DNA from: DATMYQ01 sp035560935
Lineage (GTDB): Bacteria; Bacillota; Negativicutes; Sporomusales; Sporomusaceae
DNA: 17,547 bases
Direction: 5' to 3'
NCBI GenBank assembly: GCA_035560935.1
Contig: DATMYQ010000371.1
Coordinates: 1-17,547, forward strand
A program made the translations under genes and the position numbers. Each line of letters opens with the position of its first letter. Position 1 is the first letter of the stretch. The notes below the pieces were generated by a model. It was not told the DNA's origin. It ran no database searches and saw only the letters and a program-made list of their open reading frames with translations. Shown one piece after another: positions 7,314-13,790 of this stretch.

Positions 7314-9473
7314 ATGAAAAAGGATCTTCTCTTCGCACTGGATATTGGCACCCGCAGCGTTGTCGGCCTGGTAGGCGAACTGTCCGGCAACACCATCCGC
7401 CTGGTGGCTTCCGACCGGGAAGAGCACCATACCCGGGCCATGCTGGACGGGCAAATCCACGACGTGCAGGAAGTGGCCGACGTACTGGCCAGCGTCAAAG
7501 CACGTCTCGAGGCCGCAACCGGCCCCCTGAAAAAAGTGGCGGTGGCGGCGGCGGGCCGGGCCCTTTGCACCATTCGGGCCGAAGCCGACCTGGACACCAG
7601 CACCCGCGGCATCCTTAATTCCGAAGACGTGCAGACGCTGGAGCTGTCCGCCATTCAGTCGGCTCAGCAACAGCTGGCCACTTCCAGCGCCGTGGCTGAC
7701 CCCACCAGCTATTACTGCGTCGGCTACAGCGTAGTCAATTTCACCCTGGACGGCAACCGTCTGAAAAGCCTGGTGGGGCAACGGGGCAAGCTGGCCAACG
7801 CCGAAGTCATCGCCACCTTTTTACCCCGACAGGTTATCGACTCTCTGCAGTCGGCACTGCAATCGGTGGATTTGGAGCTGGACACTTTGACCCTGGAGCC
7901 AATTGCCGCCATCAATGTCCTGATTCCGCCCACCATGCGCCATCTGAACCTGGCTTTGGTCGACGTCGGCGCCGGCACCTCCGACGTAGCCATCACCCGC
8001 GACGGCTCAGTGATCGGCTACGGCATGGTCCCCTTCGCCGGCGACGAAATTACCGAAACCATCTCGCAGCGTTATTTGCTGGATTTCAACATCGCCGAAG
8101 CCCTCAAACGTCAATTGCTCGGCAAGAACAAAAAGCTGTCTTTCACCGATGTTCTGGGGATGTCGCAAAAAGTATCCACTGATGAAATGCTGGAAATCAT
8201 GACGCCCCGGGTGGTGGAACTGGCGCAGGCCATCGCCACCGAGATTATGAACCTGAACGCCGCCCCGCCTCAGGCAGTACTGCTGGTGGGCGGCGGCGCC
8301 CTGACCCCGTCGCTGCCGGAAGCTCTGTCCCAGGCCCTGGACATTCCGGCGGCCCGGGTCGCGGTGCGTTGTCCCGATTCCATTGAAGGCATCAGCAATA
8401 TTCCGAAAGAACTTTGCACCCCGGATACTGTCACGCCGTTGGGCATTCTGAAACTGGCCGGCGGCCGGACGCTGAACTTTATCAACGTGCAGATCAACGA
8501 ACAGCCCATTCGACTGTTTAACCTCAGTAATCCCACCGTGGCGGACGCACTGCTGGCCGGCGGCGTGGACATCCGCTCTCTGCGGGGCCGCCCCGGAATG
8601 GGTATTACCGTCACTATCGACGGCAAAACCCATTTTTTGGCGGGCACTCCCGGCCAGGCCGGCAGCGTCGCGCTGAACTCCCAGGAAGCGAAGCTCACCG
8701 ATCCCATCAGCGATCAGGACACCTTAACCGTAATTCCCGGCCGCAACGGTGAGGCGCCCCGGCCACGAATCCATGAACTGGCCACATTGCCGCCGCCGCT
8801 GGAGTTTACCTTTAACGGTCAGGTCCAGCAGCTGAACGCCCTATTTCTCTGCAACGGCCAACCGGCCGCCCCGGATCGGGAATTGCTGGACCGGGACACG
8901 GTGGAAATCCAGTACCCGGTCAAGCTGAGTGAAATCCTCGAATCCCTGGGTTGGTCCACCGAAGCCATCAACACCACCTATATCATCAATGGTCAGGAAC
9001 GAAGCCATCATCGCCTGAACCGGTTCAGCGTCAACGGCAATACCGCCAAGCTGTCCGCCAAAGTCCGCAGTGGCGACGTCATTACCGCTGAGCCGCCGCC
9101 GGCTCCCAGCTTAAAGGAACTTCTCGGATTGTCCGATACGCAGGAATATATCACCGTTCGGTTTAACGATCAGGACTGCCCGGTTCCCATCCGCACGCAT
9201 ACCGTAATGGTGAACGGTCAGCCTGCCGACTTTAGCCAGTCGCCGCCGGCAGGCAGCACCATCGATTTTACCTTAAGTGAATTGGCGATTCCTATTCTCA
9301 GCGACGTGCTGCTGGCCGCTCAGTTCAACACCAGCGCCCTGCCGCCCGGTAGCCGGATCAGCGTCGAACTCAATGACCGTCCGGCGGAATACGTCGCGCC
9401 GGTCCGTAACGGCGATGTGATCCGGGTACTGGTAACGCCGCCGTTGGCCGCCGCGGAACGTCCCACAGCCTGA
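7314..9473 (+). CDS. FtsA/SHS2-type ATPase with a long repeat-built C-terminal half
   Basis: Residues 5 to about 385 form an actin-like ATPase of the FtsA/PilM type. The phosphate-1 loop is FALDIGTRSVVGLVGE near 7-22, the phosphate-2 loop DVGAGTSDVAI at 217-227, and the adenosine motif LLVGGGALTPSLPE at 323-336. The usual FtsA is near 420 residues and ends with a membrane-binding helix. This product has 719 residues and instead continues with five diverged units of about 59 residues (432-707) that look beta-rich and end in DTLTV/GDVIRV-like strands, suggestive of beta-grasp or ubiquitin-like folds. It is probably a second FtsA-like protein acting at the membrane or division site rather than FtsA itself; that role is inferred. 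The ATG at 7314 has AGGGGAG 9 bases upstream; an ATG 20 codons earlier lacks an RBS and would precede the conserved start. It is first of three co-directional genes. Confidence 0.82.
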   Translation: MKKDLLFALDIGTRSVVGLVGELSGNTIRLVASDREEHHTRAMLDGQIHDVQEVADVLASVKARLEAATGPLKKVAVAAAGRALCTIRAEADLDTSTRGILNSEDVQTLELSAIQSAQQQLATSSAVADPTSYYCVGYSVVNFTLDGNRLKSLVGQRGKLANAEVIATFLPRQVIDSLQSALQSVDLELDTLTLEPIAAINVLIPPTMRHLNLALVDVGAGTSDVAITRDGSVIGYGMVPFAGDEITETISQRYLLDFNIAEALKRQLLGKNKKLSFTDVLGMSQKVSTDEMLEIMTPRVVELAQAIATEIMNLNAAPPQAVLLVGGGALTPSLPEALSQALDIPAARVAVRCPDSIEGISNIPKELCTPDTVTPLGILKLAGGRTLNFINVQINEQPIRLFNLSNPTVADALLAGGVDIRSLRGRPGMGITVTIDGKTHFLAGTPGQAGSVALNSQEAKLTDPISDQDTLTVIPGRNGEAPRPRIHELATLPPPLEFTFNGQVQQLNALFLCNGQPAAPDRELLDRDTVEIQYPVKLSEILESLGWSTEAINTTYIINGQERSHHRLNRFSVNGNTAKLSAKVRSGDVITAEPPPAPSLKELLGLSDTQEYITVRFNDQDCPVPIRTHTVMVNGQPADFSQSPPAGSTIDFTLSELAIPILSDVLLAAQFNTSALPPGSRISVELNDRPAEYVAPVRNGDVIRVLVTPPLAAAERPTA
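8607..9434 (+). repeat. Five diverged ~59-residue protein repeats in the FtsA-like C-terminus
   Basis: Each unit carries an NGQ/DGK/NDR turn and ends in a strand of the form (G/R/Q)DxhxV: QDTLTV (468-473), RDTVEI (527-532), GDVITA (587-592), GSTIDF (647-652), GDVIRV (700-705). The spacings are 59, 60, 60 and 53 residues. The repeat shows at protein level only; DNA copies are too diverged to align by eye. Confidence 0.6.
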
Positions 9474-9502
9474 TATAGTGACCCGGAGAGGAGAGATAGG
9501 AC

Positions 9503-10498
9503 ATGCAAAGAAACGTACCGTTTTCCTGGCTTTGCATCGCAGGCTTTATCCTGTCATTATCCTGCGCCATACCGGCGATGGCCACCGAACCGACAACGGC
9601 CATCGCGTCCCGCCTGTTTCACAAAATTGCTGACCTGGGCCTGCAGCAGCAGATGAACATCAGTTATCCCCTGGCCCGGCGCTTTTATGACGAAGTAGCT
9701 TCCGATGTAACTTTGTTTGCCGCCACCTACCCCGATTCACCCCTACCGGAAAAATTCCACCCGGTCATGCGGATTTACACTGATATTTACCGGCTCTGGG
9801 GACAATATACCGACGCCGGCGAAAATGAAATCCTATCGGACAACTCGCTGGAATATCAGGTCCTGAATCAGCGTTATCCCCTTCTGTTTTCCCGCCTCGC
9901 CACCCAGGCTCTCATTCATCCGGTTACCGGCCAGACGGATTACCGCTATCCGGACATTGTCCGGGAATTGACTGCCCATGAAGCCGCTCAGGCTCAGCAG
10001 GAGCTGCAGGCCCTGCTTTTTCGGATCGCCCAACCGCCAACCATTCTGTTTGGCCGCCACCAGTCCAACGTTGCCTGGGGGCGCCTCCAGCGCGGCTGGT
10101 TTATTGGCGGTGACGGCCGAATCATGAGCTATACATTATCCGCCGCCGATTTCCATGAATGGAAGGAACCCGACAGCGACGGCTATATCAGCCGCAGCGA
10201 TCTGGAGGCCAATTACGCGTTGGCGACCCGGGAAATCACCACATTGCCGCCGGAAGAAATCAACACCAAAGCGGCGCTTCTTGCCCACTTGGCCGGCAAC
10301 AGCCGCCTGTCACCGGAAATCCATATCGGCAGCGACATGGGGAAAACCGACACGGTGGCCTATTGGTGGGACGCGCAGCGGGGACGCTACCGGCAAATCC
10401 TATTGTTTCGTCAGGGCGATTCTCGCCAAACCAATGAGTCTCCCTACGCCCCGGAGCTGATTCAGTGGCTCACCGCCATTCAGCAAAAAACCTATTGA
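9503..10498 (+). CDS. Secreted protein of unknown family with an EF-hand-like loop
   Basis: I do not recognise the family. The 331-residue product has a clear Sec signal peptide: basic MQR, a hydrophobic core at 8-23, and a likely cleavage after AMA (residue 27). Cys21 lacks a proper lipobox, so a lipoprotein is unlikely. The mature protein is mixed helical with no further membrane segment. Residues 222-233 (EPDSDGYISRSD) fit the spacing of a calcium-binding EF-hand loop, with Asp at positions 3, 5 and 12, Gly at 6 and Ile at 8. A GGAGAGGAG RBS precedes the ATG. It begins 29 bases after the FtsA-like gene, and the next gene starts 26 bases after it, so it is probably an operon member working outside the cytoplasmic membrane, in the periplasm if the host is diderm. 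Function unknown. Confidence 0.8.
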   Translation: MQRNVPFSWLCIAGFILSLSCAIPAMATEPTTAIASRLFHKIADLGLQQQMNISYPLARRFYDEVASDVTLFAATYPDSPLPEKFHPVMRIYTDIYRLWGQYTDAGENEILSDNSLEYQVLNQRYPLLFSRLATQALIHPVTGQTDYRYPDIVRELTAHEAAQAQQELQALLFRIAQPPTILFGRHQSNVAWGRLQRGWFIGGDGRIMSYTLSAADFHEWKEPDSDGYISRSDLEANYALATREITTLPPEEINTKAALLAHLAGNSRLSPEIHIGSDMGKTDTVAYWWDAQRGRYRQILLFRQGDSRQTNESPYAPELIQWLTAIQQKTY

Positions 10499-10512
10499 AT
10501 TCTATCTTCTGC

Positions 10513-10517
10513 GGAGG
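10513..10517 (+). promoter_or_regulatory. Shine-Dalgarno site supporting a TTG start
   Basis: GGAGG lies 7 bases before the TTG at 10525. The only upstream in-frame ATG (10465) would overlap the preceding gene by 34 bases and has no RBS of its own. Confidence 0.75.
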
Positions 10518-10524
10518 TTTTGTT

Positions 10525-10947
10525 TTGAAAAAATTAATTTCTTCCCGGATTCATCATTATTATTGGGACGAAGATCTTTGCTGCACTCTCACGGCACTGA
10601 AAATCCTTGCCGAACTTTATCCACCCGCACCGCATCCGCAAATACTGGACGCCGCTTTCGGCCTGAACGCCGGTCGTTGCGGTTCCCAATGCGGCTTGGT
10701 GGAAGGAACGCTGCTTTTTCTGGGAACTTATAGTAAAGAGAACGGATGGTCACCGGAAGACACGCGTCAGTTGTGCCGGGATTTTTGCCAAGACTTTCAA
10801 GCGCGTCTGGGCAGCCTGATCTGTACTGAACTTCGTCCTCAGGGATTTTCCCCGGACAATCCACCCCATCTCTGCGAGAAACTTTCCTGCCAAGCCCTAA
10901 CTCTTGCCCATAATTTTATTGCACGAAATTTTCCTTCTCAGTCATAA
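10525..10947 (+). CDS. C_GCAxxG_C_C family protein (small cysteine-rich putative redox protein)
   Basis: The 140-residue product fits the C_GCAxxG_C_C family, small proteins common in anaerobes and thought to have redox or metal roles; their exact reaction is not established. Cysteines are at 19, 20, 52, 56, 84, 88, 100, 117 and 122. The core GRCGSQCGLVEGTLLFLG (50-67) corresponds to the family's CGA..G stretch but reads CGLVEG, a variant. The C-terminal FQARLGSLICTEL followed by HLCEKL is typical. Some family members are fused to or sit near oxidoreductases; none is nearby here. Translation starts at TTG, encoding MKKLIS. It is the third gene after the FtsA-like and secreted genes, and its stop codon lies inside the terminator stem. 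Family assignment is good, role uncertain. Confidence 0.8.
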   Translation: MKKLISSRIHHYYWDEDLCCTLTALKILAELYPPAPHPQILDAAFGLNAGRCGSQCGLVEGTLLFLGTYSKENGWSPEDTRQLCRDFCQDFQARLGSLICTELRPQGFSPDNPPHLCEKLSCQALTLAHNFIARNFPSQS

Positions 10948-10993
10948 TAATACAAGCCGTCCGAAACTGATTTCGGGCGGCTTGTATTATTAT
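10944..10993. terminator. Symmetrical bidirectional terminator with 23-base arms
   Basis: The arms 10944-10966 and 10971-10993 are complementary except for one G-U-type change, around a CTGA tetraloop. The GC-rich core AAGCCG..CCGAAA is flanked by A/T-rich ends that supply a U-rich tail (GTATTATTAT) on either strand. It lies between convergent genes and includes the TAA stop at 10945-10947. Confidence 0.9.
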
Positions 10994-11027
10994 GGCTCCC
11001 TGAACTGCTGCCGGGCAATGGCACCAG

Positions 11028-11507
11028 TTACTCTTCCCCGCGGTTAACTGCGCTCAGCTCCTGTCCTTCACTCGGCGACAGGACTTTATCAATATCAATC
11101 AGAATCACCAGCCGGTCATCCACTTTGCCGATGCCGTGAATATACTGAACGTCGAGAATAAAGGTCGGCGGCGGCGGCTCCACATTGGCGCTGGAAAGCC
11201 GGATGACTTCATGAACGGCATCAACGATAATTCCCACGGTCTGTCCGTTAATATTCACCACAATGATGCGGGTATCGTCGCTGTGCGGTGTCAATGGCAG
11301 CTCAAACCGTTTGCGGACATCCACAATGGGAATACTGCGGCCACGCAGATTAATCACGCCTTCCATAAAAGCCGGTGTCTGGGGTAAACTGGTGATCGGC
11401 ACCAAGCGGTTGATTTCCTGCACCTTGGTAATTGGCAGCGCGTATTCTTCCTTGTCCAGGCAAAACACTACCAGCTGCAATTCCTGAGCGTTTTTTTCCT
11501 CATCCAT
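11028..11507 (-). CDS. cheW: CheW chemotaxis coupling protein
   Basis: CheW links chemoreceptors to the histidine kinase CheA at the cytoplasmic face of receptor arrays. The 159-residue length is normal for a single CheW domain. The family signatures are VVFCLDKEEYALPITKVQEI (13-32), FMEGVINLRGRSIPIVDVR (47-65), with the NLRG segment that contacts CheA and receptor, then IVVNINGQTVGIIVDAV (82-98) and a final VILIDIDKVL (134-143). There is no cheA, cheY or receptor gene in the window, so it is an orphan here. It lies 112 bases downstream of the zorC-like gene on the same strand and may have its own promoter; a weak flagellar-sigma-like site is at 11541-11565. A GAGGTG RBS precedes the ATG. It ends at the symmetrical terminator. 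Confidence 0.95.
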   Translation of the reverse strand: MDEEKNAQELQLVVFCLDKEEYALPITKVQEINRLVPITSLPQTPAFMEGVINLRGRSIPIVDVRKRFELPLTPHSDDTRIIVVNINGQTVGIIVDAVHEVIRLSSANVEPPPPTFILDVQYIHGIGKVDDRLVILIDIDKVLSPSEGQELSAVNRGEE

Positions 11508-11540
11508 TACCTGTTCACCTCACGTTTTCTCTTCTCTGTC

Positions 11541-11565
11541 TTTACGGTATATAAAATTCCCTTTA
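11541..11565 (-). promoter_or_regulatory. Weak sigma-28/sigma-D-like promoter candidate for cheW
   Basis: On the minus strand TAAA (11565-11562) is followed after 13 bases by ACCGTAAA (11548-11541), which matches the GCCGATAA box at 5 of 8 positions. The spacing is a little short. A TATATA sequence in between could serve sigma-A instead. Confidence 0.2.
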
Positions 11566-11610
11566 CTGTGCAGATTTTCCTGCTTCAGTCACGATAACCG
11601 CGATATTTTC

Positions 11611-11635
11611 CCGGAGCGGCTAGCGTTCGCTCCGG
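11611..11635. other. Hairpin spanning the zorC-like stop codon
   Basis: CCGGAGCG (11611-11618) pairs perfectly with CGCTCCGG (11628-11635) around a 9-base loop; the TAG stop (11622-11620) lies at the edge of the loop and stem. On the minus strand it is followed by GAAAATATC rather than a U-run, so it is not a standard terminator. It may mark the 3' end of the zorABC message. Confidence 0.4.
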
Positions 11636-13065
11636 CCACCCCAGGGATCCCTGACGCCGCCGACTTCGTAAGTAAAGGAGCGGCTGATCCCAGTATGACG
11701 ATAAATCCAGGTTTCCACCCGCCGCTGCCAGAGATAACTGTCGGAACGGGTCTCATAAAGATCCCACTCTTCCAGCGGTTTCAGGTGGGAAAAACGCTGC
11801 AATAAATAAGAGGCCTGGCCGAACTTGATCTGATCGGCTTTCCAGACCGCCAAAGAGCGGCGGCTGGCCCAGTCCGCAAATACATAATCCCTAATCTGCG
11901 CCAGGAAAATTCCCTGTCCCGGTTCCGTGGCGGCGCCATTCAGGCGACTGTGGCCCCGGTCCCGCAGATAGTCCCGGACGCTCGCCGCCGGCAGTTCATC
12001 ATAAGTCCGGGGCGTAAGCGCCAGCCAGGTACGGCTGACGTTGGGTAAAAAGGCGAGCCAGAAAGCCCGGCGGTATTGCCAGGTCCGGTCTTCCCTGGCT
12101 CCCCGGGCCACGGTCCCAAAAAACAGTTCCGCATCTTTCTCCTTGACCCAGGTCCGAAATATCCCGGTGGTTTCCGCTCCGATTTCCTCCCAGTGCGGCT
12201 GGCAGGCCGGCAGGCCCGGATCCCCCAGCCGTCGCAAAAACAATGGCAGCAGGATCTCCCGCTCCGCCGCCGGCGCTTTGACACCGGCCCGCGAAATAAA
12301 CCGGCGGGCCGCCGCTGCCGGTTCCCCGGGAAAGCGGTCGACAAATTCACCGGCGTAGCCATAGGCGGGTTTTTCCAGCAGACCGGCCAAGCGTTCCAAG
12401 CCGCGGGGATAACCCCGCAGCAAAGCGTCGCCGGCCAGAAACGCCGCCTCCTGCAGAAAACGGCAGCTGGCCAGCTTGTTCACCAAGCCCAGTCCGGCCA
12501 GTTGTTCCGGCACCGGCTCCGAATGATTGACCAGCCGTTGCGCGGTTGCGTCAACACCATCGGCGGCAAACAGCGTCCGCAACCGGCTGTGCCACTTAAT
12601 CAGACTGGGGCGGTCGCCGCTATAGGCGGCTAACAGCGTTTCCAGCCGGCTACGGACAGCGGTGTGAATCGGGCTGCGGGGCTGGTAGCCCAACAGATAG
12701 GCATGGATAAAGGGCCGCAGGGCCAGTTGCTGATGATATTCGATCTGAAACAGCAACTCGGCGAGAAAGTCCGGCTGTTGCCGGATATATTCCCGCACCG
12801 GGTCATAATGAAGCAACCAGGGCAATCCTTTGATTTCCCGGACTTTTAGCACTTGCAGACCCGCGCGGCCCTCGGTCTCCAATACCCGCCGCACCCGCCG
12901 GAATAACCGTTCCAAATCCCGTTCCCGGGGTGTGCCTGTCAGCGGCTGCAGTTTACGGTTCATCCGCTGCGCCTGTTCTTCCAGTTGAGCCGGTCGGCCG
13001 AATTTGCAGGCCGGTTCCTGCAAAAAGGCCACGGCCTGCTGCAGCCGGGGATATAATACGTCCAT
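11620..13065 (-). CDS. zorC: ZorC-like protein (EH-signature family, divergent)
   Basis: The 481-residue soluble protein is mostly helical and has no signal peptide or membrane segment. Position directly after zorA and zorB, with 2 bases between the zorB TAG and this ATG, is the ZorC slot. The C-terminal third resembles the EH-signature domain as I remember it: W329-QYRRAFWLAFLPNV (the RR.FWL block), FLAQIRDYVFADWAS (387-401) where the family has a hydrophobic strand ending in the signature Glu, and a final W.RRVETWIYRHTGI (446-460). The signature Glu appears to be Asp398 and the signature His is not obvious. In E. coli, ZorC is a cytosolic partner that binds DNA and works with the ZorAB motor; that role here is inferred. 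Alternative: an unrelated helical protein co-opted by a ZorAB-like motor. Confidence 0.62.
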   Translation of the reverse strand: MDVLYPRLQQAVAFLQEPACKFGRPAQLEEQAQRMNRKLQPLTGTPRERDLERLFRRVRRVLETEGRAGLQVLKVREIKGLPWLLHYDPVREYIRQQPDFLAELLFQIEYHQQLALRPFIHAYLLGYQPRSPIHTAVRSRLETLLAAYSGDRPSLIKWHSRLRTLFAADGVDATAQRLVNHSEPVPEQLAGLGLVNKLASCRFLQEAAFLAGDALLRGYPRGLERLAGLLEKPAYGYAGEFVDRFPGEPAAAARRFISRAGVKAPAAEREILLPLFLRRLGDPGLPACQPHWEEIGAETTGIFRTWVKEKDAELFFGTVARGAREDRTWQYRRAFWLAFLPNVSRTWLALTPRTYDELPAASVRDYLRDRGHSRLNGAATEPGQGIFLAQIRDYVFADWASRRSLAVWKADQIKFGQASYLLQRFSHLKPLEEWDLYETRSDSYLWQRRVETWIYRHTGISRSFTYEVGGVRDPWGGRSER

Positions 13066-13067
13066 GG

Positions 13068-13775
13068 CTACGGCGCCCCCTGCGGCGCCACCCGGATAAA
13101 GCGCAGATCGTCCTGAGTCGGCGGCGTCATAAAGAAGCGGAAGTCAATCCGCCGGTTTTCCTGGCGTCCCGCTTCCGTGTCGTTGGCTTTTATGGGCCGG
13201 GTATCGGCATAGCCGCCGCAGGACACGAGCGCTTCCTTACCGGTGTTGCGCAGCTGGGCCAGACCCGGAGCCGCCGCCAACGCCGCATGAAAGGTATTGA
13301 TGGCCCGCTGGGTGGACAATTCCCAGTTGGACGCAAATTTATCGGTTTGGATCGGCAAATTGTCGGTATGCCCTTCCACAAACACGGTGTTGACGCTGCC
13401 CTGGTAGCGGGGGCGATTCAACACTTCATTAATCACCGGGCCCAAGATCCCGACCACTTCCTGTCCATGCGGCTTCAACTCCGCTTCCCCCAGGTCGAAC
13501 AGCACGCCTTCCGGCAGACGCAGCACGCCCAGCTCCAGATCCACCGCCACATCAATGTTACGGTCCTTCATTTCCTGCTGAATTACCTTCAATATATCCG
13601 CCCGCTTGAGAGTATTTTCATTCAGTTGTGCCGCCGCCTGGTTGAAAGTCACTAAAAAATAGGCAAACGCCAGAATGAACACACTCAGCAAAGCACACAT
13701 CAGGTCGGTGATGGAGACGCTGAACGGATCATCCGTCCCTTCGGTCCGCCTGGTTCGTTGCCGCATATAGGCCAC
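13068..13775 (-). CDS. zorB: ZorB-like stator protein (MotB/OmpA family)
   Basis: This 235-residue protein has the plan of ZorB and MotB: a short cytoplasmic N-terminus, one membrane helix (about 22-44) and an OmpA-like peptidoglycan-binding domain (about 82-214). The helix begins SITDLMCALLSVFILAF, with Asp24 where MotB and ZorB carry the proton-binding aspartate. The OmpA domain shows VEGHTDN (133-139), NWELSTQRA (150-158) and the arginine-rich GRQENRRIDF end (203-212), all contact residues for diaminopimelate peptidoglycan. The linker is short, as in ZorB. The GTG at 13775 has GGGGTG 7 bases before it; the ATG three codons later would be too far. It starts 15 bases after zorA and is almost joined to zorC. 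It should partner ZorA as ion-driven, cell-wall-anchored motor. Confidence 0.87.
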   Translation of the reverse strand: MAYMRQRTRRTEGTDDPFSVSITDLMCALLSVFILAFAYFLVTFNQAAAQLNENTLKRADILKVIQQEMKDRNIDVAVDLELGVLRLPEGVLFDLGEAELKPHGQEVVGILGPVINEVLNRPRYQGSVNTVFVEGHTDNLPIQTDKFASNWELSTQRAINTFHAALAAAPGLAQLRNTGKEALVSCGGYADTRPIKANDTEAGRQENRRIDFRFFMTPPTQDDLRFIRVAPQGAP

Positions 13776-13790
13776 AACCGTTCACCCCGC

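Noticed and set aside
9503..9590. Lipoprotein signal in the secreted protein
   Set aside because: Cys21 is preceded by Ser-Leu-Ser, which does not fit a lipobox, and a normal AMA cleavage site follows at 25-27.
12930..13655. A plus-strand open frame antisense to the zorB and zorC junction
   Set aside because: No RBS and no recognisable domain; the OmpA motifs on the minus strand are decisive.
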